Assembly: GCA_910591455.2 (NCBI GenBank)
Contig: OU342807.1
Span: 19,923,486 to 19,987,485, forward strand
Reading direction: 5' to 3'
Length of the DNA stretch: 64,000 bases
Source: Pholis gunnellus
Lineage: Eukaryota; Chordata; Actinopteri; Perciformes; Pholidae
Below the pieces are notes generated by a model that had not been told where the DNA came from, made no database searches, and saw only the letters and a list, made by a program, of their open reading frames with translations. Below, one piece after another: positions 45,107 to 59,047 of the stretch (the stretch's first letter is position 1; each line of letters starts with the position of its first letter). Both the position numbers and the translations under genes were made by a program.

Positions 45107-47986
45107 GTAAGTTCCCTCAGGATCAGTGGTGGCACTGGTGGCAGGCAGATGCATTTCAGCATTTCAGAAACGACCATTTATCAGCGTCTGGGGTTAAATT
45201 AGAATAACCGAAACATATCTGCACAGGAGCAGTCCTCCAGGCCAGAACGCATCGCTGGCAGAGGTCAGAAGAGAATGGAGAGACGTGTTCAGTGAACAGG
45301 TGGCCTGCAAATATGCAAAGAACAGCTTTGTACAACAATGATGCTCTGAAGGGCATCTCAAAGCACAGAACTCATTCAATCTTGAGGGAAAGGGGATACA
45401 GCAGAGTTCTGGTCTGTTAAGCAAGCAACAATAAGATGATGCTTAATGGGGTGACCCAGGAATTATGGCTCCTTGCTCTCAAATAGACTTAGTTTCTTTT
45501 TGTTTAGCTGAGTGAGTAGTTGTGATAAATGTCTAGATATATCCTATCTGGTGTAATTCATATTTTCTTGACACACAATAGTGGAATTTGTAATTTAGAT
45601 TCTTCTATAGTGTGTCATGTAACACAAATTATATCAGTTTGCTTTTATAAAAAACAATACACTGATAGTATTTCTTGTCTTCCCTTTTATTGTGTCTTTT
45701 CGATGCACTGCTCCTTACAACATAATTACGCAGCAAATCGCATGGATATGATATCTTACTACAAAGAAAAATGAAATGGGGCAGCTTGACCGCCCACTAC
45801 ATCAGTTAGATTAGTTTGTCCACCCTGTGAGATAAGGCTCTCAGACGGTAAGGAGAATGTGGCAACAAATTGTTGGTGAAGAAAGGCCAACACTGATAAT
45901 ATGTGAGCTAGTGCACTGCAGCAGGCAAAGAAAGAGAGGTGGCGAAACCAGACTAAACACAGCAAGTGGTCAAAGACTGAAATCTTTTGAAAGGGTTGAA
46001 TGGGAAAAACAACTTTACTAAATGATAAGTGTTTCATTTGCGGAGCGAGTTCATATTTTGAGTGGAGCGACCCAATAGGATTAATCATCTGGGGACCGTG
46101 AATACAGGCTAATTTCATGCATTTCATATACACCTGTGCAGTGCACTTGTGCATCCAGTGCTCATGAAAAGCACTGGATGCCCGATAAGCAACACAAGAT
46201 CTGGAACCGGATGCTCTTAAAAATAGATAGCCCAAATTCCTTATTGTATTTGTTCCAGCAGCTAATAAATGACTTTATAATAAATTAATAATACATTTAT
46301 TTATAAGATCAAAAGCTTAATTCCCCATTTTTATTGTAAAAGGACAGATTGTCCAAAACTGAAACCTCATCCTCTCTGTTGTACATACACATACAAGCAC
46401 ATGTATCGCGCACACACACACTACCGAAGTAGGATTAGCTGTCAGTTCTTCTTTCCCAAAAGATTATCAGGAACGCATTTGCATTTCCCTGCAGAGCACT
46501 TCTTGTCACACTGTCCCAAAACGGCAGCAGGATAGGGGTTTGATTTGAATCTAGTGTACTTCATGGAGCTCTTTTTGTGTACGTGCTTGACATCAGTGTT
46601 TTTGTTTGACGGGTTTTTGGCACCTGTTTTTTTGGGGGGGTCTCACATCATCAACACACTTGTGGTTTTCAAGGTTCTTTGCTACAGGTAAAATATCCCC
46701 AGTGCAGCCAAATCAAAGCTTTATACGTTCGTCACTGCTGGAGGCACAAATGTCGTTGTTTCACTCGCAACTAGAAATATCACTTAAAGGGGGGAAATAA
46801 TGCAGTTCTATGCTTTTCAATGCAACCAAAAGAGCAAATCACATCTGTCTTTCACACACATACACACACAAAAGGAAAATGAAATGACACTTTGGCATTT
46901 GGACTGTATAATATAAATTGTCCTCATCGATGACACAAATACATTTGCTGATCACGTGGTGTGTTGGCCAATGATTTTTTAAAGGAAGTAACAGAAGTGC
47001 TACATTTGACTGTACGTTATTAAATTAAAAGATAGTTGGGAACTGCAAGGTAAGAGGCTCAAATCAATAGAGCAGAGTTATGCTCTGTTTATTCCACGAA
47101 ATATTGGTGATAACAGGATTAATTCTGCAGATGGACTTTATTTGTTCACTCAAACACCTTTCAACTCCCCTTCAAATCACAAACACCATGTTGAAGGATT
47201 TAGCTTGTGTTGTTCGAGAGCTGATGATAATTACAATAAATCCATAGACTTGATTTAATTGGAGAAAACAAGGTTGTGTTATAAACTTATTGAGCCAATA
47301 ACAATGGAACAGAGGAAACATTGGGTTGTTTCAGGATTTAATGCTGTGAAATAGTAGCTTATGGACCGCAGTGAAGCTAAGCTTTTAATAAGCGTGTGGG
47401 CTTATGTGATTTCTTCCGACACTGGTTGCAATGCCAGTCCGTTAGCAGCACAAGCACCTGGATTAGGTTTTAGTATGTCTGTAGTAGCCAGACCAATCTC
47501 CACACTTGGTTTTAGCGCTGTGCCAGTGCTGGAGGAAGAGCTGGCTGAACTCATCATAATTACACAATAAGTGGAAACAAACGCTCTGGGTTATTTGTCT
47601 TTCACAATCGTCTTCGCCGGTGCTAAACCCAGGATGCAGCCATGGTGCCTTTTCAAAATACTGTCATGGGGAACATTTGCAAGTGGGGAGGCGAGCCCTG
47701 GGATTCAAATGGCTTAATCCTCTTAAAAGATAACGCCACATTAAGTATTAAAATGTGTTTGTCAACTAAGTGATATGATTTTTACTGATAAAAACACACA
47801 AACATATTTTGATCATCGGTGGCCTAGAGGTGAAGCCTGCCTATATTTGGACTTATTTAAACAATGGAATGGCTGCATTAGGCTCTTGCAGAACCTTATT
47901 ACATCTTTAGAACCATTGACTCAAACGGCCAAGCAGGCCGGCCTTATTGCACGGTCCAAATCCTTCTCAAAACTTTCCTTTTTCAG
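45107..47986. other. non-coding stretch, no gene seen
   Basis: AT-rich DNA. The minus-strand frame at 45759-46235 (158 codons) is long for this window, but has no domain, no splice borders and ordinary composition. Confidence 0.45.
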
Positions 47987-48040
47987 GGTGGTTGCTAGCT
48001 CGGAGGTTGTTGTTGTTTCTTACACTGCAAAGTGAAAACG
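47987..48040 (+). CDS. exon candidate, unrecognised
   Basis: Acceptor CTTTCCTTTTTCAG, donor GTAAGA at 48041, 54 bases. Only one frame is open, reading WLLARRLLLFLTLQSEN after two bases that complete a preceding codon. It needs a phase 1 predecessor and leaves phase 1. This matches one frame of 45042-45106 but not the following candidate 51569-51718, which needs phase 0. Short exons with one open frame can occur by chance, so this is weak. Confidence 0.25.
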
Positions 48041-51000
48041 GTAAGATGCAGATAACTGAAGGAGATGATAATTCTGTCAGAAATATGGCTTATAGGCACA
48101 GTCTTCATCCTGTGAGTCAGCCTACGAGGGTATCTGTGTTAATAACGGTGTCTTCACTGTGACACAGCAAGTGTAGCAAAAAAGCAGCACAAAACCTGAA
48201 GGCTTGACGATGTGTAACATATCATTCTGTGAATGCACATCATGGGAGTGGCTTCTACGCTGAAATTCTGGGGTGTTGAAAATATTTCCCACATGTCCTT
48301 GAGAAGGGGACATTGTAAACCTCTGGATTTAGACACTGAACCCAATTAAACCAAGTGGATTAAATGAGAACATAAATTGATCTTGTTTTCTATGAATGTA
48401 CTGAGAAATGAATCCATCATGTGTTTTATGATTGTCCAATGGCGTTTCATAAAAAGTTAGATTGTTTCTATATGATTTTTATGATATAAATGTATTTATG
48501 CTGTGTCAGATGTGAGCATGAAGCGATTAGCTTAAGCGCAGGCATTTCAAACGACTTCACCACCGCTGCCTCTTCCTCCTGGACATGATTTACGTCGGAA
48601 CTTTAATTGCTGAACCTTATTAAAAGCTCTTAACCGTATTCTCCAGATCTCATCTCTCCATATCCTGCCTCAGTTGTCCTGTCTGTTGAAATGCCTCGGT
48701 TTACCTTTAAACTGGCTGATTTACCCCATGTAGATCTATCATGTTAATATGCTTGGATAAAAATGAAGACGGCAGTATCCAAGTTTCCAATCATTATCAT
48801 CATCGAACTTTAAACAAAGAAAAGCCTTTTATGGTTAAAATGATGCTGTAAAGGATTCGGTGTTTGTATTGAACGTGAGAATATTTGTATCCACTTGTGG
48901 CCCACCTGTTTGACCTGAAGCATGGTGGATTTGAGGACCCCATTCTTTGCGTATACATGATAGGCACATTTAGCTGTTTGTAGTCATCATTTGCTCTGAC
49001 TTTTCATCATGAAGTTGACATTAGTGTTTTTTTGTAACATGTCCCAACAACTAGTGGATGGCACTCCGATCAGCCTCAGTTGTACTTAGTGTTTAGCGAT
49101 TCATTATGAAAATGTTAGCATCCTTAACTAAGATGGTTAGCGCCATAAACATTACCCGCTAAAGATCAGCATATTAGATGTGTCCTCCTGGGCCCTCTAG
49201 CCTGCTGGAATTAGCATTTAAATCATAGATTGTAGAGCTATCCTTGACATTCACTATGCCACGTAAATGAACAATGTTCAACTTGAATGAGAGACTTTAA
49301 ATTGATGTTCAATTTAACTGCAACTACAAAATGTTTAGTTCAGCTTCAGACTCAAGCACCAAACTGTTAATTACCATATCGAGAATATCAAAACAGATAA
49401 ATAAGATCCCCGTCTAAAGAACAGAAACTACTCTATGAATTTTGAATGTGTTGACAGTGTAGCTGGCAGTGGAATATTTCGACAAAAGATGCATTTGAAT
49501 TTGAAAAAATGTAATAAAATATATATATATCCATACATAGGTGACTGACCAATTGCAGTATTGGTTTGGCTAAATGTGCCATAAGCATTAAGTGAACCTG
49601 GTAACCCTAATCTCAGACAAGGCAATGGATCTGTTTTGTTTTTTTTAGCAAATAGCAGCAAGGCGGAGAGACAGAGAGAGAGAGAAAATGTCTGTTTTGC
49701 TTCACGGGTGACTGCAGTTCCCCTTTTGTTTCCTGTTCAAGGCCTGGTGGATTGGAAACACATTTTCACCCAAAGTCTGCACCTCATCCCTGAAGGTTCA
49801 CACACAAGCACACCCACCCACACACACACAGGCTGAGGCTGAGACCCACACACACACACACACACACACATACACAAATACACAGCCAAAAACAAATTTA
49901 CTTGACTGTCTTGACTCTCTACTCACACACACTAAAACAGCCAAAGGCCAGTGGTAAACCATTTACATTGGCCCGCCGTCCTGATAATCAAACTCTAATC
50001 AAGGGCTTATAGGATCGTTAAGGCTCGTTAGGGCTCGTTAAGCTCTGATTTATACACTGTGTATGGATGGTTCCAACCCACTGCCTTATATTCATGAGGA
50101 CATTAGGAGATGGACATTGGCATTTTAATTGATATATTGGTCTTATATCCTCTAACCAGTTCATCTGTGCGTCCTGTCTTCTTCCTCAACAGCTGTGTGG
50201 AATTGTAATCGTGAACTTATCCTGTAATTTGCTAATTACCATAATCACCCACGACACCGTGAAATACACACACGCACGCACACACAACCACAAATGCACT
50301 CATCGAAAGACACGCACACACGTTAACATGTGAACACTTCTATTGAGGTGTCTTGAGTGCAAACTTTAGGGAGCTGCACGACGGAGAATCCATCAGCCCA
50401 GACTTTTGCCTGTAGAACCAGGAGGTACCTTTGTCAGATCCAACAGTCCTACATTTAAAATGTATTAATTGTATTTTTAATATATGGGACTTAAAAAAAC
50501 AAAAAAAACAACAGTTATGATTAAATCAAAGATGGCAAACCTGAATTGCCATTTATAGATTAAAAAACAACACTATGTAGTTATTAGTGCGACCATAATA
50601 TCATGCCAACTGTTTTTGTGAACTTTGTCAAAATCCATATTGGCTTAAGGAGCAAGCGACCTAAACTTAATGCCAACTGATGTGTATCGCATTGAGGCCT
50701 GGCCAGTGCACTCAGGGGTGCTCTAATGGCCTTTTAAGCGTAATGACCGGAACCGAGCATAACTGAATGTTTATAAACCTCTTATTTATCAGTGGAGTTT
50801 ATTCGGGCGTTCCTAATCTTCTAAAGGCATGATAAATGAGGTGGCTGTTCTTTAAATGTGCTGGTTAAATGGTATTCGCATCTTCCGTTCAATGCAAAGT
50901 GAGGGAGAATTTGTTTTATTCGTTTGCGCTGTTTGTTTTTCCCCCATTAGTTTTTCAGCAAGAAGTTCCTCAGAGTAATGAGGTTGTAGAAGCAGGTTGA

Positions 51001-51568
51001 GGTAAGTGCAAGATACAGGTAAAAGTGAGAACTCTCCTGTGAGTTGACAACCTGAAATCACTAATAGCAACAAAAGAAAACCCAGCTGAGCTTGCCAGCA
51101 ATCCAAACATCATTTTGGAGTGGGCGTCATGAGGGGTCCTGGGGTCATAAATTGTACCCAGCGCCGTTTCACTCCCCGAGGACTACATAACCTTTTAATT
51201 CATCAAGAAAAAGAAAAAAAACAAGCTCTTACCCAGCAAAAGGGGATAAGAGAGATGTATGTCTAAAAGGATGTAGAAACCCACGGAGAACAGCCTTTTT
51301 CCTCCAAAGCTTCATGGTGAGAGACTTAACAGGATTGCATTGATTTTAAGCCACTCTTCTGCGAGGAGCTACGAACAAGTGACTTCTTTTTCGCTTTCCT
51401 TTTAATGGAGTTTCAAAGGGTAAGCAGGTAAATCCAACGGGGAAGAATGTTGGTAAGAAACAAACTATAATAAAGCATCTGGGTAAATAATACCCGGCTT
51501 AATTGGCTGGACGATTCATAGTCGTGCTCAGTACTGTTTCTCTCTGTTTCTGTCTATCGCCCAAACAG
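48041..51568. other. non-coding stretch, no gene seen
   Basis: AT-rich, with short AG, TA and CA tracts (about 49519-49530, 49670-49685, 49846-49869). Three copies of a TTAAGGCTCGTTA-like motif occur in a row near 50017-50043. No exon was recognised. Confidence 0.45.
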
Positions 51569-51718
51569 GATACACATAAACAGAGCAACAGCGACATGGA
51601 CAGCGAGTTACATAAGGACCTCCAGTCTGTCATGAGCTGTAAAAGCTCCCCGGCTGTGTCGTCTCTGTCTCCATCTCTGCCTCTGTCTGAGCGTTCCAGT
51701 CAATCAGTCGCTGTATGA
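51569..51718 (+). CDS. candidate terminal exon, Ser-rich C-terminus
   Basis: Acceptor TCTGTCTATCGCCCAAACAG ends at 51568. In phase 0 the frame is open for 49 codons to TGA at 51716-51718, reading DTHKQSNSDMDSELHKDLQS, then a Ser/Pro/Leu-rich stretch and finally SSQSVAV. The codons look protein-like: polar start, SSLSPSLPLSERS repeats, and a hydrophobic last residue that would suit a class I-type PDZ ligand only loosely. Downstream DNA is AT-rich as in a 3' UTR. No family is recognised and no in-phase upstream partner was found, although several candidates on the same strand precede it. Confidence 0.4.
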   Translation, partial: DTHKQSNSDMDSELHKDLQSVMSCKSSPAVSSLSPSLPLSERSSQSVAV

Positions 51719-54700
51719 TTTTGCTATGCAATATTGTCTAAAAACCCATGCCGAGTCCTAAGTAGGGCATTCTGGCCATTTACTTCTTAAACAGATTTGT
51801 AGTTGATTCCACAGCCCTGACAAATGCGTAGAGAGTTGAGACGATGGCCATATGACAAAGGCTTTTAATGGCAGATAGGAGTTTTTATTAAAGGCCCCTG
51901 CAGGAACCAGTATTGAGGATTGAAGTAGCTGATACCCAATATGTTGCACTAATATTCTGTGAAAATAATTCTGTCCATTCCAATTATTGTTAAGTTCCGA
52001 GATTGGGAGCAATTCAGTTGGCTCTCGACAGCTTTCTTCATGTCGATGGCGAGCTGGTGGCACAATGCTAACGGTGCTAACAGAGCAAACTACGTCACAG
52101 TGTTTACCTGAGGGGCAACGGCTTCATTCTCTGCTCATGTAGACATGACTTCACTATCTCTTTACATAGACAATAGTTGTTTGCAGTTTTTGTTTTTTTA
52201 ACTAAACATTTTCAGTGTTGGTCTCCCTGTGCAATTGTATTCCTCTAAAACAGCCTTAAGACCATTATGAGACACTGAAGTAATGGATATCTGTAATGTG
52301 GTGGTTGAAAGTGAGGCTGTAGTGTTTTGTGGTGCCAAAGGACTTCAGAGCTTCAGCTTGTTCTATTGCCTCTCCTCTGATGTTTACTGGGTGGTGTGCT
52401 CTCTATAGGTGCAATACTGATGAGGTTTTGAGGTCAAGTTTGGACTTCACCAACGTATGAAGTGGCTGATAGTGGAAGTCCTGCTTTTCTATCAAGCAGC
52501 GTTAGAAAAGCAGCGATAAGTACAGAGCACGAACAGGTTGTTTATTACGACTACAACATGTGACAGAAAATGTGCAATTGTGTCAGTGACATAAAAAGTC
52601 CACATGAAAAAAGCAAAGAGTTGAGGGTCATCTAAAAACAATGATTAGTATATTATTGTGACTAAACGGCTTCTATTTGTTGTGTGTGCTTGCTTTACTA
52701 TCATGTTAATCATCCCGCAGCCCTTCAGAACCGAGATGGTCTGCTATCAACACAAAGGAAACAGTCCATGATTCGTACTCGCAATCAGTTTACCAAATTA
52801 CCAAATGTGAACCCATACTAATATTAAAGTATGTTTGCTATCCAGAATTCAAAATTATTTAAATAATGTTTGATTATTGATTGATTTGATTTGTATTTAC
52901 TATTGCAGTAAACATGTGAAGTGAAAAAAGCCTATTGCTGAGACGCTGTGTTTCACAGTGATTGTAATTAATTTGCTACTGATTGAACAACAGTGTCTCA
53001 AGCTACTGCATACTCAGAATAAATTCCAATAAAACACAAGACTCAAAACTATTTTAGTTTATTTGACAAGAGAATTAAGGCAACACGGGCGATTAAGTAG
53101 CAATGGTGGTACTAGTGGCACCTTAAGAACATACACAGCAATACCATAGCAAGCTCCTTTCTTCAAACATAAGGACTAACACCACTTTTAGTGTGCAAAT
53201 AGTACCTGATCATAGAACATTTATTCCATGTTGGTCCTGAGTCTGTAAACACAAGTCTATCATGTCAGTATGTGTAAGTGGCCTCTGGTGGTCCATGAGG
53301 CCTAAGTAGCAAATGGACTGAACACACCTCTCCCTGTATAGCAGTCTGAGACGTGCATCACCAAATGCACTTCAGAGCTAAAACATGTCCCCTAATCCTT
53401 AAAACCATACTCTCATTTCCCAGGACCCAAAAATGAATTCTATTTTGGCCATATGAAGAGATCTTACTGTCGATAAGTCAGTTTCATTCTCGTCAAATAT
53501 GTCTCCATTTCAGGATAGCTTGCAATATAATGGCATCCTTGTAAAATCTATAACGATTGAATCAGTTGACAAAATGCATTTTCACTAAAACCCAGCCTTG
53601 TTCATGTTAAGAGAAATGCAAAAACACAAATGACCCAAGACACTCATGCAGTATTATAGATTCATCCTTTCAAACACACTTCTGTTTTGTTGGCAACATG
53701 CATCATTCGCCTCATGTCTATGAGTGAAAGTGGTTGCATTTGCAGATTTTGCACACGCTGTAGTTAAACCCATCGACTTTGTCGCTGCTGCTCAATGTTT
53801 TCTCCTATGTTTTCCCTGCCATTAGAGGTTAGTGACTTCCAGAATTGAATTAGTTAAGAACAGCCACTCACGGGTAGAAAAATAGGCACAGACTTTTTCA
53901 TCAAACAAATTTCCCCTTGTGGGATTAATAAAGTATCTATCTATCTATCTATCAAGGCCAACCTAACCTCCACTTTGTTTACATAGTTGAGCTGTGTTGA
54001 TGAAAAGGGTCTACGCTGGGGAGCAGTGAAGTTACTGTAGGATGTACATTGGGGAGATAGACATATACCTGCACCGCATAAGATAAAGTATTACATGAAT
54101 GTTTCACATATTGCAAAAGTAGTTTACTCATCTGCCTGATGGCGCAAACAATCAGGTCAGCCACATGTGTTTTGTATCTCTGTGACATGGAGGAGAACCT
54201 CTATCATAAATAAGTAACCCTATTTAGTTCCAAGCTCCGATTTCACTGCCTCTTTGTCCTTTTATGTAATAAATATGTCTGGGATAAATCCATCAAGGAT
54301 GCCCCAACTGTCCTGCGTGACTGAGTGAGGATCTTTAAATAACACAGTTGTTAATGTGATTAGTGCTAATGACTGCAGGAAACATGGCCATTCCTTTTCC
54401 CCCACTGTAACCCCGAGAGGTAGAGAGGGGCTGAAAGGAGGGGCAAAGCTGATTTACACATTCTTAAGAAGATATTTTTTGTTCACCTCGGATGGCTTTT
54501 CTCTCTCCTCACACACACTGACTCTCTGCCCCACTTTCATCCATGGCCTGAAAAAAAAATCCAATAAATTAGGAACTACAACATGCCAATGCTCGAGATC
54601 ATACTGCATACATGATCTACGTGGCTTATCATCACCCCAGGTATCGGCCACGGACCAGCCTGTATCTATCCGCTCAAGGCATGGGGTTTGAGGTAGACAA

Positions 54701-55301
54701 TGAGCACGCTTGTCTTTCTTACAGAGGGATTTGTCATCATTTAACTGTTTGACAGCCTGGAATCCCATCCCTGTTATAGCAATTTGTATGAGTGTGTGTG
54801 TGTCTGAGTATGGGTTAGTGTTATACACACGCACACAAAAACTCAGCCTCGGTTTTTAGGAGAGAGGCTTAAACCGGGGTCGCATTAGAGTGCACCATCG
54901 CTGATCTGCCTCCATTTCTTGGCGCTCAGACAGATACCCATGAAATGGTCACATACACACACACACAGCCAACCTTCACATCACTCAAACCGTACGACTG
55001 GAGGGCAAACAGTATGATGCAACATGTTTGGAAAGGCACCTAAGGCCAGTGGTTGTGTTTTCATGTTCAGGTTCGGGTCAATGTTGAGTTCCCGCTGCAG
55101 GTTGAAATGGGATCCGGCCTCTGAAGCCCAGTGCTCACCTGACACTGTCCGCGCTGTCAACTGTCTCTCTGTTTCATTTTGAGATGATGTAGTCGAGAAT
55201 GCATTTCTGGTGGAATTTGTATACGAAATGTTAAAGATGCAATAAGATATACTTTTATACAAGTAATGAATCAAATGATTAGGTGTGACGAAGGATGACT
55301 T
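51719..55301. other. non-coding stretch
   Basis: AT-rich DNA with a probable LINE 3' end and TCTA repeat at about 53905-53953. The frames at 54356-54834 on the two strands overlap each other and carry no domain. Confidence 0.45.
53905..53953 (+). mobile_element. 3' end of a non-LTR retrotransposon with a (TCTA)n tail
   Basis: AATTTCCCCTTGTGGGATTA and AATAAAGTATC are followed directly by about four TCTA units. I recognise TTTCCC...GGGATTAATAAAGTATCTATCTATC as a frequent 3' terminus of fish LINE or SINE copies that end in short tandem repeats. How far it extends to the left is unclear, because this class is usually 5'-truncated. Confidence 0.65.
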
Positions 55302-55505
55302 CTACAGTATGTACGGGTTTCTGAGAAGCAGCCGAGCAGGAACCCCCTGCTCGCGGAAGAGCACGGCAGTCATCCGCTCCTGGAAGAAGACGACCGGCAT
55401 TGAGTTGGTGAAAAGGCTTTGAAGAGAGTGGTGGCGCAAAAGGACTGCAGTGTCCGTAAATATATCAAAGTCTTGATGTGGCTGTTCGGAGTTTTCCCTT
55501 TTCAA
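55302..55505 (-). CDS. minus-strand open frame, possibly coding, unrecognised
   Basis: On the minus strand a 67-codon frame contains DFDIFTDTAVLLRHHSLQS and VPARLLLRNPYIL, with a stop at the end. The block is richer in G+C and CpG than its surroundings, which suggests coding or formerly coding DNA, perhaps a retrocopy or last exon. No clean acceptor is seen at its 5' side; the AG of GTCTTGAAAAG is poor. No domain is recognised. Confidence 0.25.
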   Translation of the reverse strand: MKRENSEQPHQDFDIFTDTAVLLRHHSLQSLFTNSMPVVFFQERMTAVLFREQGVPARLLLRNPYIL

Positions 55506-56508
55506 GACCGTGTGCGTGCAAAAAAACAGTCAAATTACATAAAAAACACATAAAATCCGGTGTTAGTTGTATTTCATTATCATGTTTACATTGTGTTAGC
55601 TTGCACGGCAATCTAGTCAGATATATTTTGCCACTTGTTCATTGTTGTTTGCTTAGTGGCTAACTTAGTAGTTCCCAAAAATGTGTATCACTGCCTGTAT
55701 TCTGTCCCTGTATGTTGTAATGTGAAACCAACACTGTATAATAATGGCGATGTCGCTTTCAAGCCTTAAGTGCCTTAATTAGGCAATTATTGTTTCCTTG
55801 TCCTGTTTGCCACAACAACTTTATAAAGTTTATATGTGAATATTTGGAATGTGAGTGGTTAGAATGCAAACTAGGGATTTAGTTAATATGTAAACATTTG
55901 TTAGACTCTTGTGTTGTTGGTGTTTGCTGGTTAGCCTTGCTGACCTCAGAGGTTTAGCAGAGTTAGCTGGCCTGCAGACATTTAAAGTTGTGAAAAACTT
56001 GGTCTTCAGTAAATGAAAAATAGACGTCACTGGCATTTAAACCTCAGACTAATTCAATTATATAGGTAGGTAATAATACAGTAAACCCTATTTGCCATCT
56101 GCAACTCGTCAGTGATGTATTTCTCTCCACCCATTGAGGCTAAATCCAATGACTGAATTTAATTCTGTCTCCAGAGCAGCTCTGCCTCTGGAAGTGAAAG
56201 GATTTGGCCCAGTGCAGCAAAAGAGAACTCTTACACATCGTTTGCCCCGGTGTGGCCGACTGGAGTCAGCACTAAATCTCAAATCAAAGTTGCTCTGAAA
56301 CACCCCCAGCAGAATGAATATGCTGTAACCAGAGAGAAAAATGGGGATGTGACATTGTTGTTACTGGGGATGTGACTAAGGGTTTGATACAGCCCTGAAG
56401 GAGATTGGACAAGTAGTGGGATGCAGCAGGCATGGAATCTGGGCTAGAGACGTGTCTGGTTGGTGATACGTGACGAGAAATTATGACATGATTGGATGTT
56501 ACCTGCCT

Positions 56509-56509
<1 letters not shown>

Positions 56510-56563
<54 letters not shown>
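56510..56563. repeat. (GT)n microsatellite
   Basis: About 27 GT units. Confidence 0.97.
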
Positions 56564-56565
<2 letters not shown>

Positions 56566-57236
56566 TAAAGGGAGCGCCGCACCCAGATGTTCTAATACAG
56601 CAGTTCAGTATGGGAAAAGACTGCACACGCACACACTGACGCACATGATTAACACACTGACACATATACATCTTTTTCCCCAAAGCCCCACCATGATATA
56701 TTAATTCTGGAGGAAACACTGTTGATTCAATTTTTCATCTGTAGAACTGATAAATTATGATGAAACCTTAACAACTATGGGCCTGACACACTAGATAAAA
56801 TACCTGCACATCCAATCCACAGACACACAATCACAGACAGGCAAATGCATGAACGTGTGGGAATGCACACACACACATATGCATGCTTGGAAAGCACAGT
56901 AGAGGTCTGAGCCAAAGCCGAGAGCCTCTGTTTAAGTCATATATCAAATAAAGATGGCTTTATCATTAAACCTTGCTAATGTAAATATATGTGACTCTGC
57001 ATCCATGCACAAACAAGCACACCACAAAAATGAAAACCATGCTGCATGCCCATTGCAATCAATCACCATATTGTGTCACGCCACTCTCCAAAACAATATT
57101 ACGCCATCACATGGTCTTGAATGTAAGGCTCTGATTGGTTTCATTTCTTGGGTTGCCATTTATTTCATGTTGAGATATGACCTTGGGCCATGGCATTATT
57201 TGCATTATCACAAAGTCATTCGGAGCCAAGACGGGT

Positions 57237-57254
57237 AAAAAAAAAAAAAAAAAA
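57237..57254. repeat. poly-A run
   Basis: About 18 A residues. No recognisable retrocopy lies immediately upstream, so its origin is unknown. Confidence 0.85.
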
Positions 57255-59014
57255 GGCTATATTGAAGCGTATGAGTGAGAAGTGATTAAAGGGAGGTGAC
57301 ATGGCTGACATTTGCTGAAGTCAAATTAAATTACAGGATGCAGTGGCCATGGTAACAGAATTCCAAGAAAATTGGACAGAAGTCACCTGGACTCCATTTC
57401 AGAAGCTATATTTGGTGAAATTGCCCATTGTGTATGAATTATAGAGCCATTTGGATAATGATGAGCATATTTTAGGCCTCATTGCAGGCTGGGCAGGGTG
57501 GCTCTGTATTTAAAGATACCAACCATCAACCCAAGGACCTCCGTGTATCAGCCAACATCCACCCTCTTTAAACACTGCCAGATCATTGTCACAGATGGGA
57601 GGTGTGACATCAAGTTATTGTAATTGGCAAAGCAGGTTGGAGTGTCACAAGAGCTGCATGCTTTTTTTATAAGAATCATTCACCCCCCAACGGACATTGA
57701 CAAGCCAAAGACTGGAAACAGCCCACTAATGAAAGAGGCAAAAGGAAGCTGGCACAAATTGTCCCAAGCAACAGATGTCAGCTGGCAGAGCAGCACAACA
57801 TTGGTTATAAAGCAGCCATGAAGGAATCTGCGGCTTGTCGTGCCCTGACAGAAATGTGGTAAACAGCCAGGGTTCTTGCAGAAATTGCACTTTACTCAGC
57901 AGAAACACAGGACTACCCTCGGCAAAAGAGTAATTACACCAGGTAATGGAGTGTTTTTGTGAAATATTGTATCCAAGGTTTCCCTTTGTAATGTTAAAAG
58001 GGTAACTTGTATTGTTAGACGCAGAGGGAATTAGCTTTTGGACATCTTCTAGCAACTTTACTGTTTTGGTTCAGTCTCACTACTCCCATCAATGTCATTG
58101 CAAGACACTGATGGCAGCAGTTTTAAGCCGAAAAGCTCTGATAAATCTGCTCTTTAGCAAAGAGACAAAGTTAGCAAACAGCTGGTGAAAACAATGAAGC
58201 ATTTAGCAGCTAAAGCGACAGATATGTCAAACAGCTGAAAAAACAACCAAGGAGTGAATATTAGAATTTGATTTGCCGTGTGGCCTTAAAACACAGTTGT
58301 AAATAAATGTTAATGTCACCCCGTCCCAACAGTTTGCCAACACACTCGCTGCTTGACCTTTATGAGGTCATTGATATTTGTTTCATTTACAGTTTGTTCT
58401 GCTGGCCAAAATTATAAATATTGTTATTGTACAATATCATATATTGTTATTATACTGTTATTATAAATTAAAATGCACTGTTTGATGAGGAGGTGGCTGT
58501 GTTTTGCTTAGTTATTCTCCAATCTCAGCTAGTAGATAGAAATGGCTGGATATAGTGAGAGGTACATTAATGGATACGTTTGAGTCAGCCCTTGATTCAT
58601 TCTGTGATAGTCAATCCTATTCTGGCATTTCAAAATTTGAAGTAGTGTCTCATGATTTAATCTGCGTTCACCCTGCTGTTGCTTTTGATGTATATTGATT
58701 CTATCTCTAAATGCATATTGTGTGTACTTTTATGTGCTTTTGTGCATAACTACGTGGTTCATTGTTTATATACTGTGGCAAGGCCTACTTGTAATTTCCA
58801 GGCAATACATTAGCCTCTGGCCCTTTCAACCTTGAATGCCTCTGGGGGGGTAAAGAGAATTTATCAAATGGTGTCATCGACAGTGGCATCTTGGCACGGT
58901 GTGTTTGCGTGTGTTTCAGACATGTTTACTTCCCCCCAGGCAGACAGAGCAGAACCCCTGCAGACCCATATGGCCTGGCATATGGCTCACACCCCGCCTT
59001 ACCCCTTTACTTGC

Positions 59015-59017
<3 letters not shown>

Positions 59018-59042
<25 letters not shown>
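59018..59042. repeat. (CA)n microsatellite
   Basis: About 12 CA units. Confidence 0.95.

Positions 59043-59047
<5 letters not shown>

Noticed and set aside
45759..46235. 158-codon minus-strand frame
   Set aside because: No recognisable domain or splice borders and ordinary AT-rich composition; probably chance.
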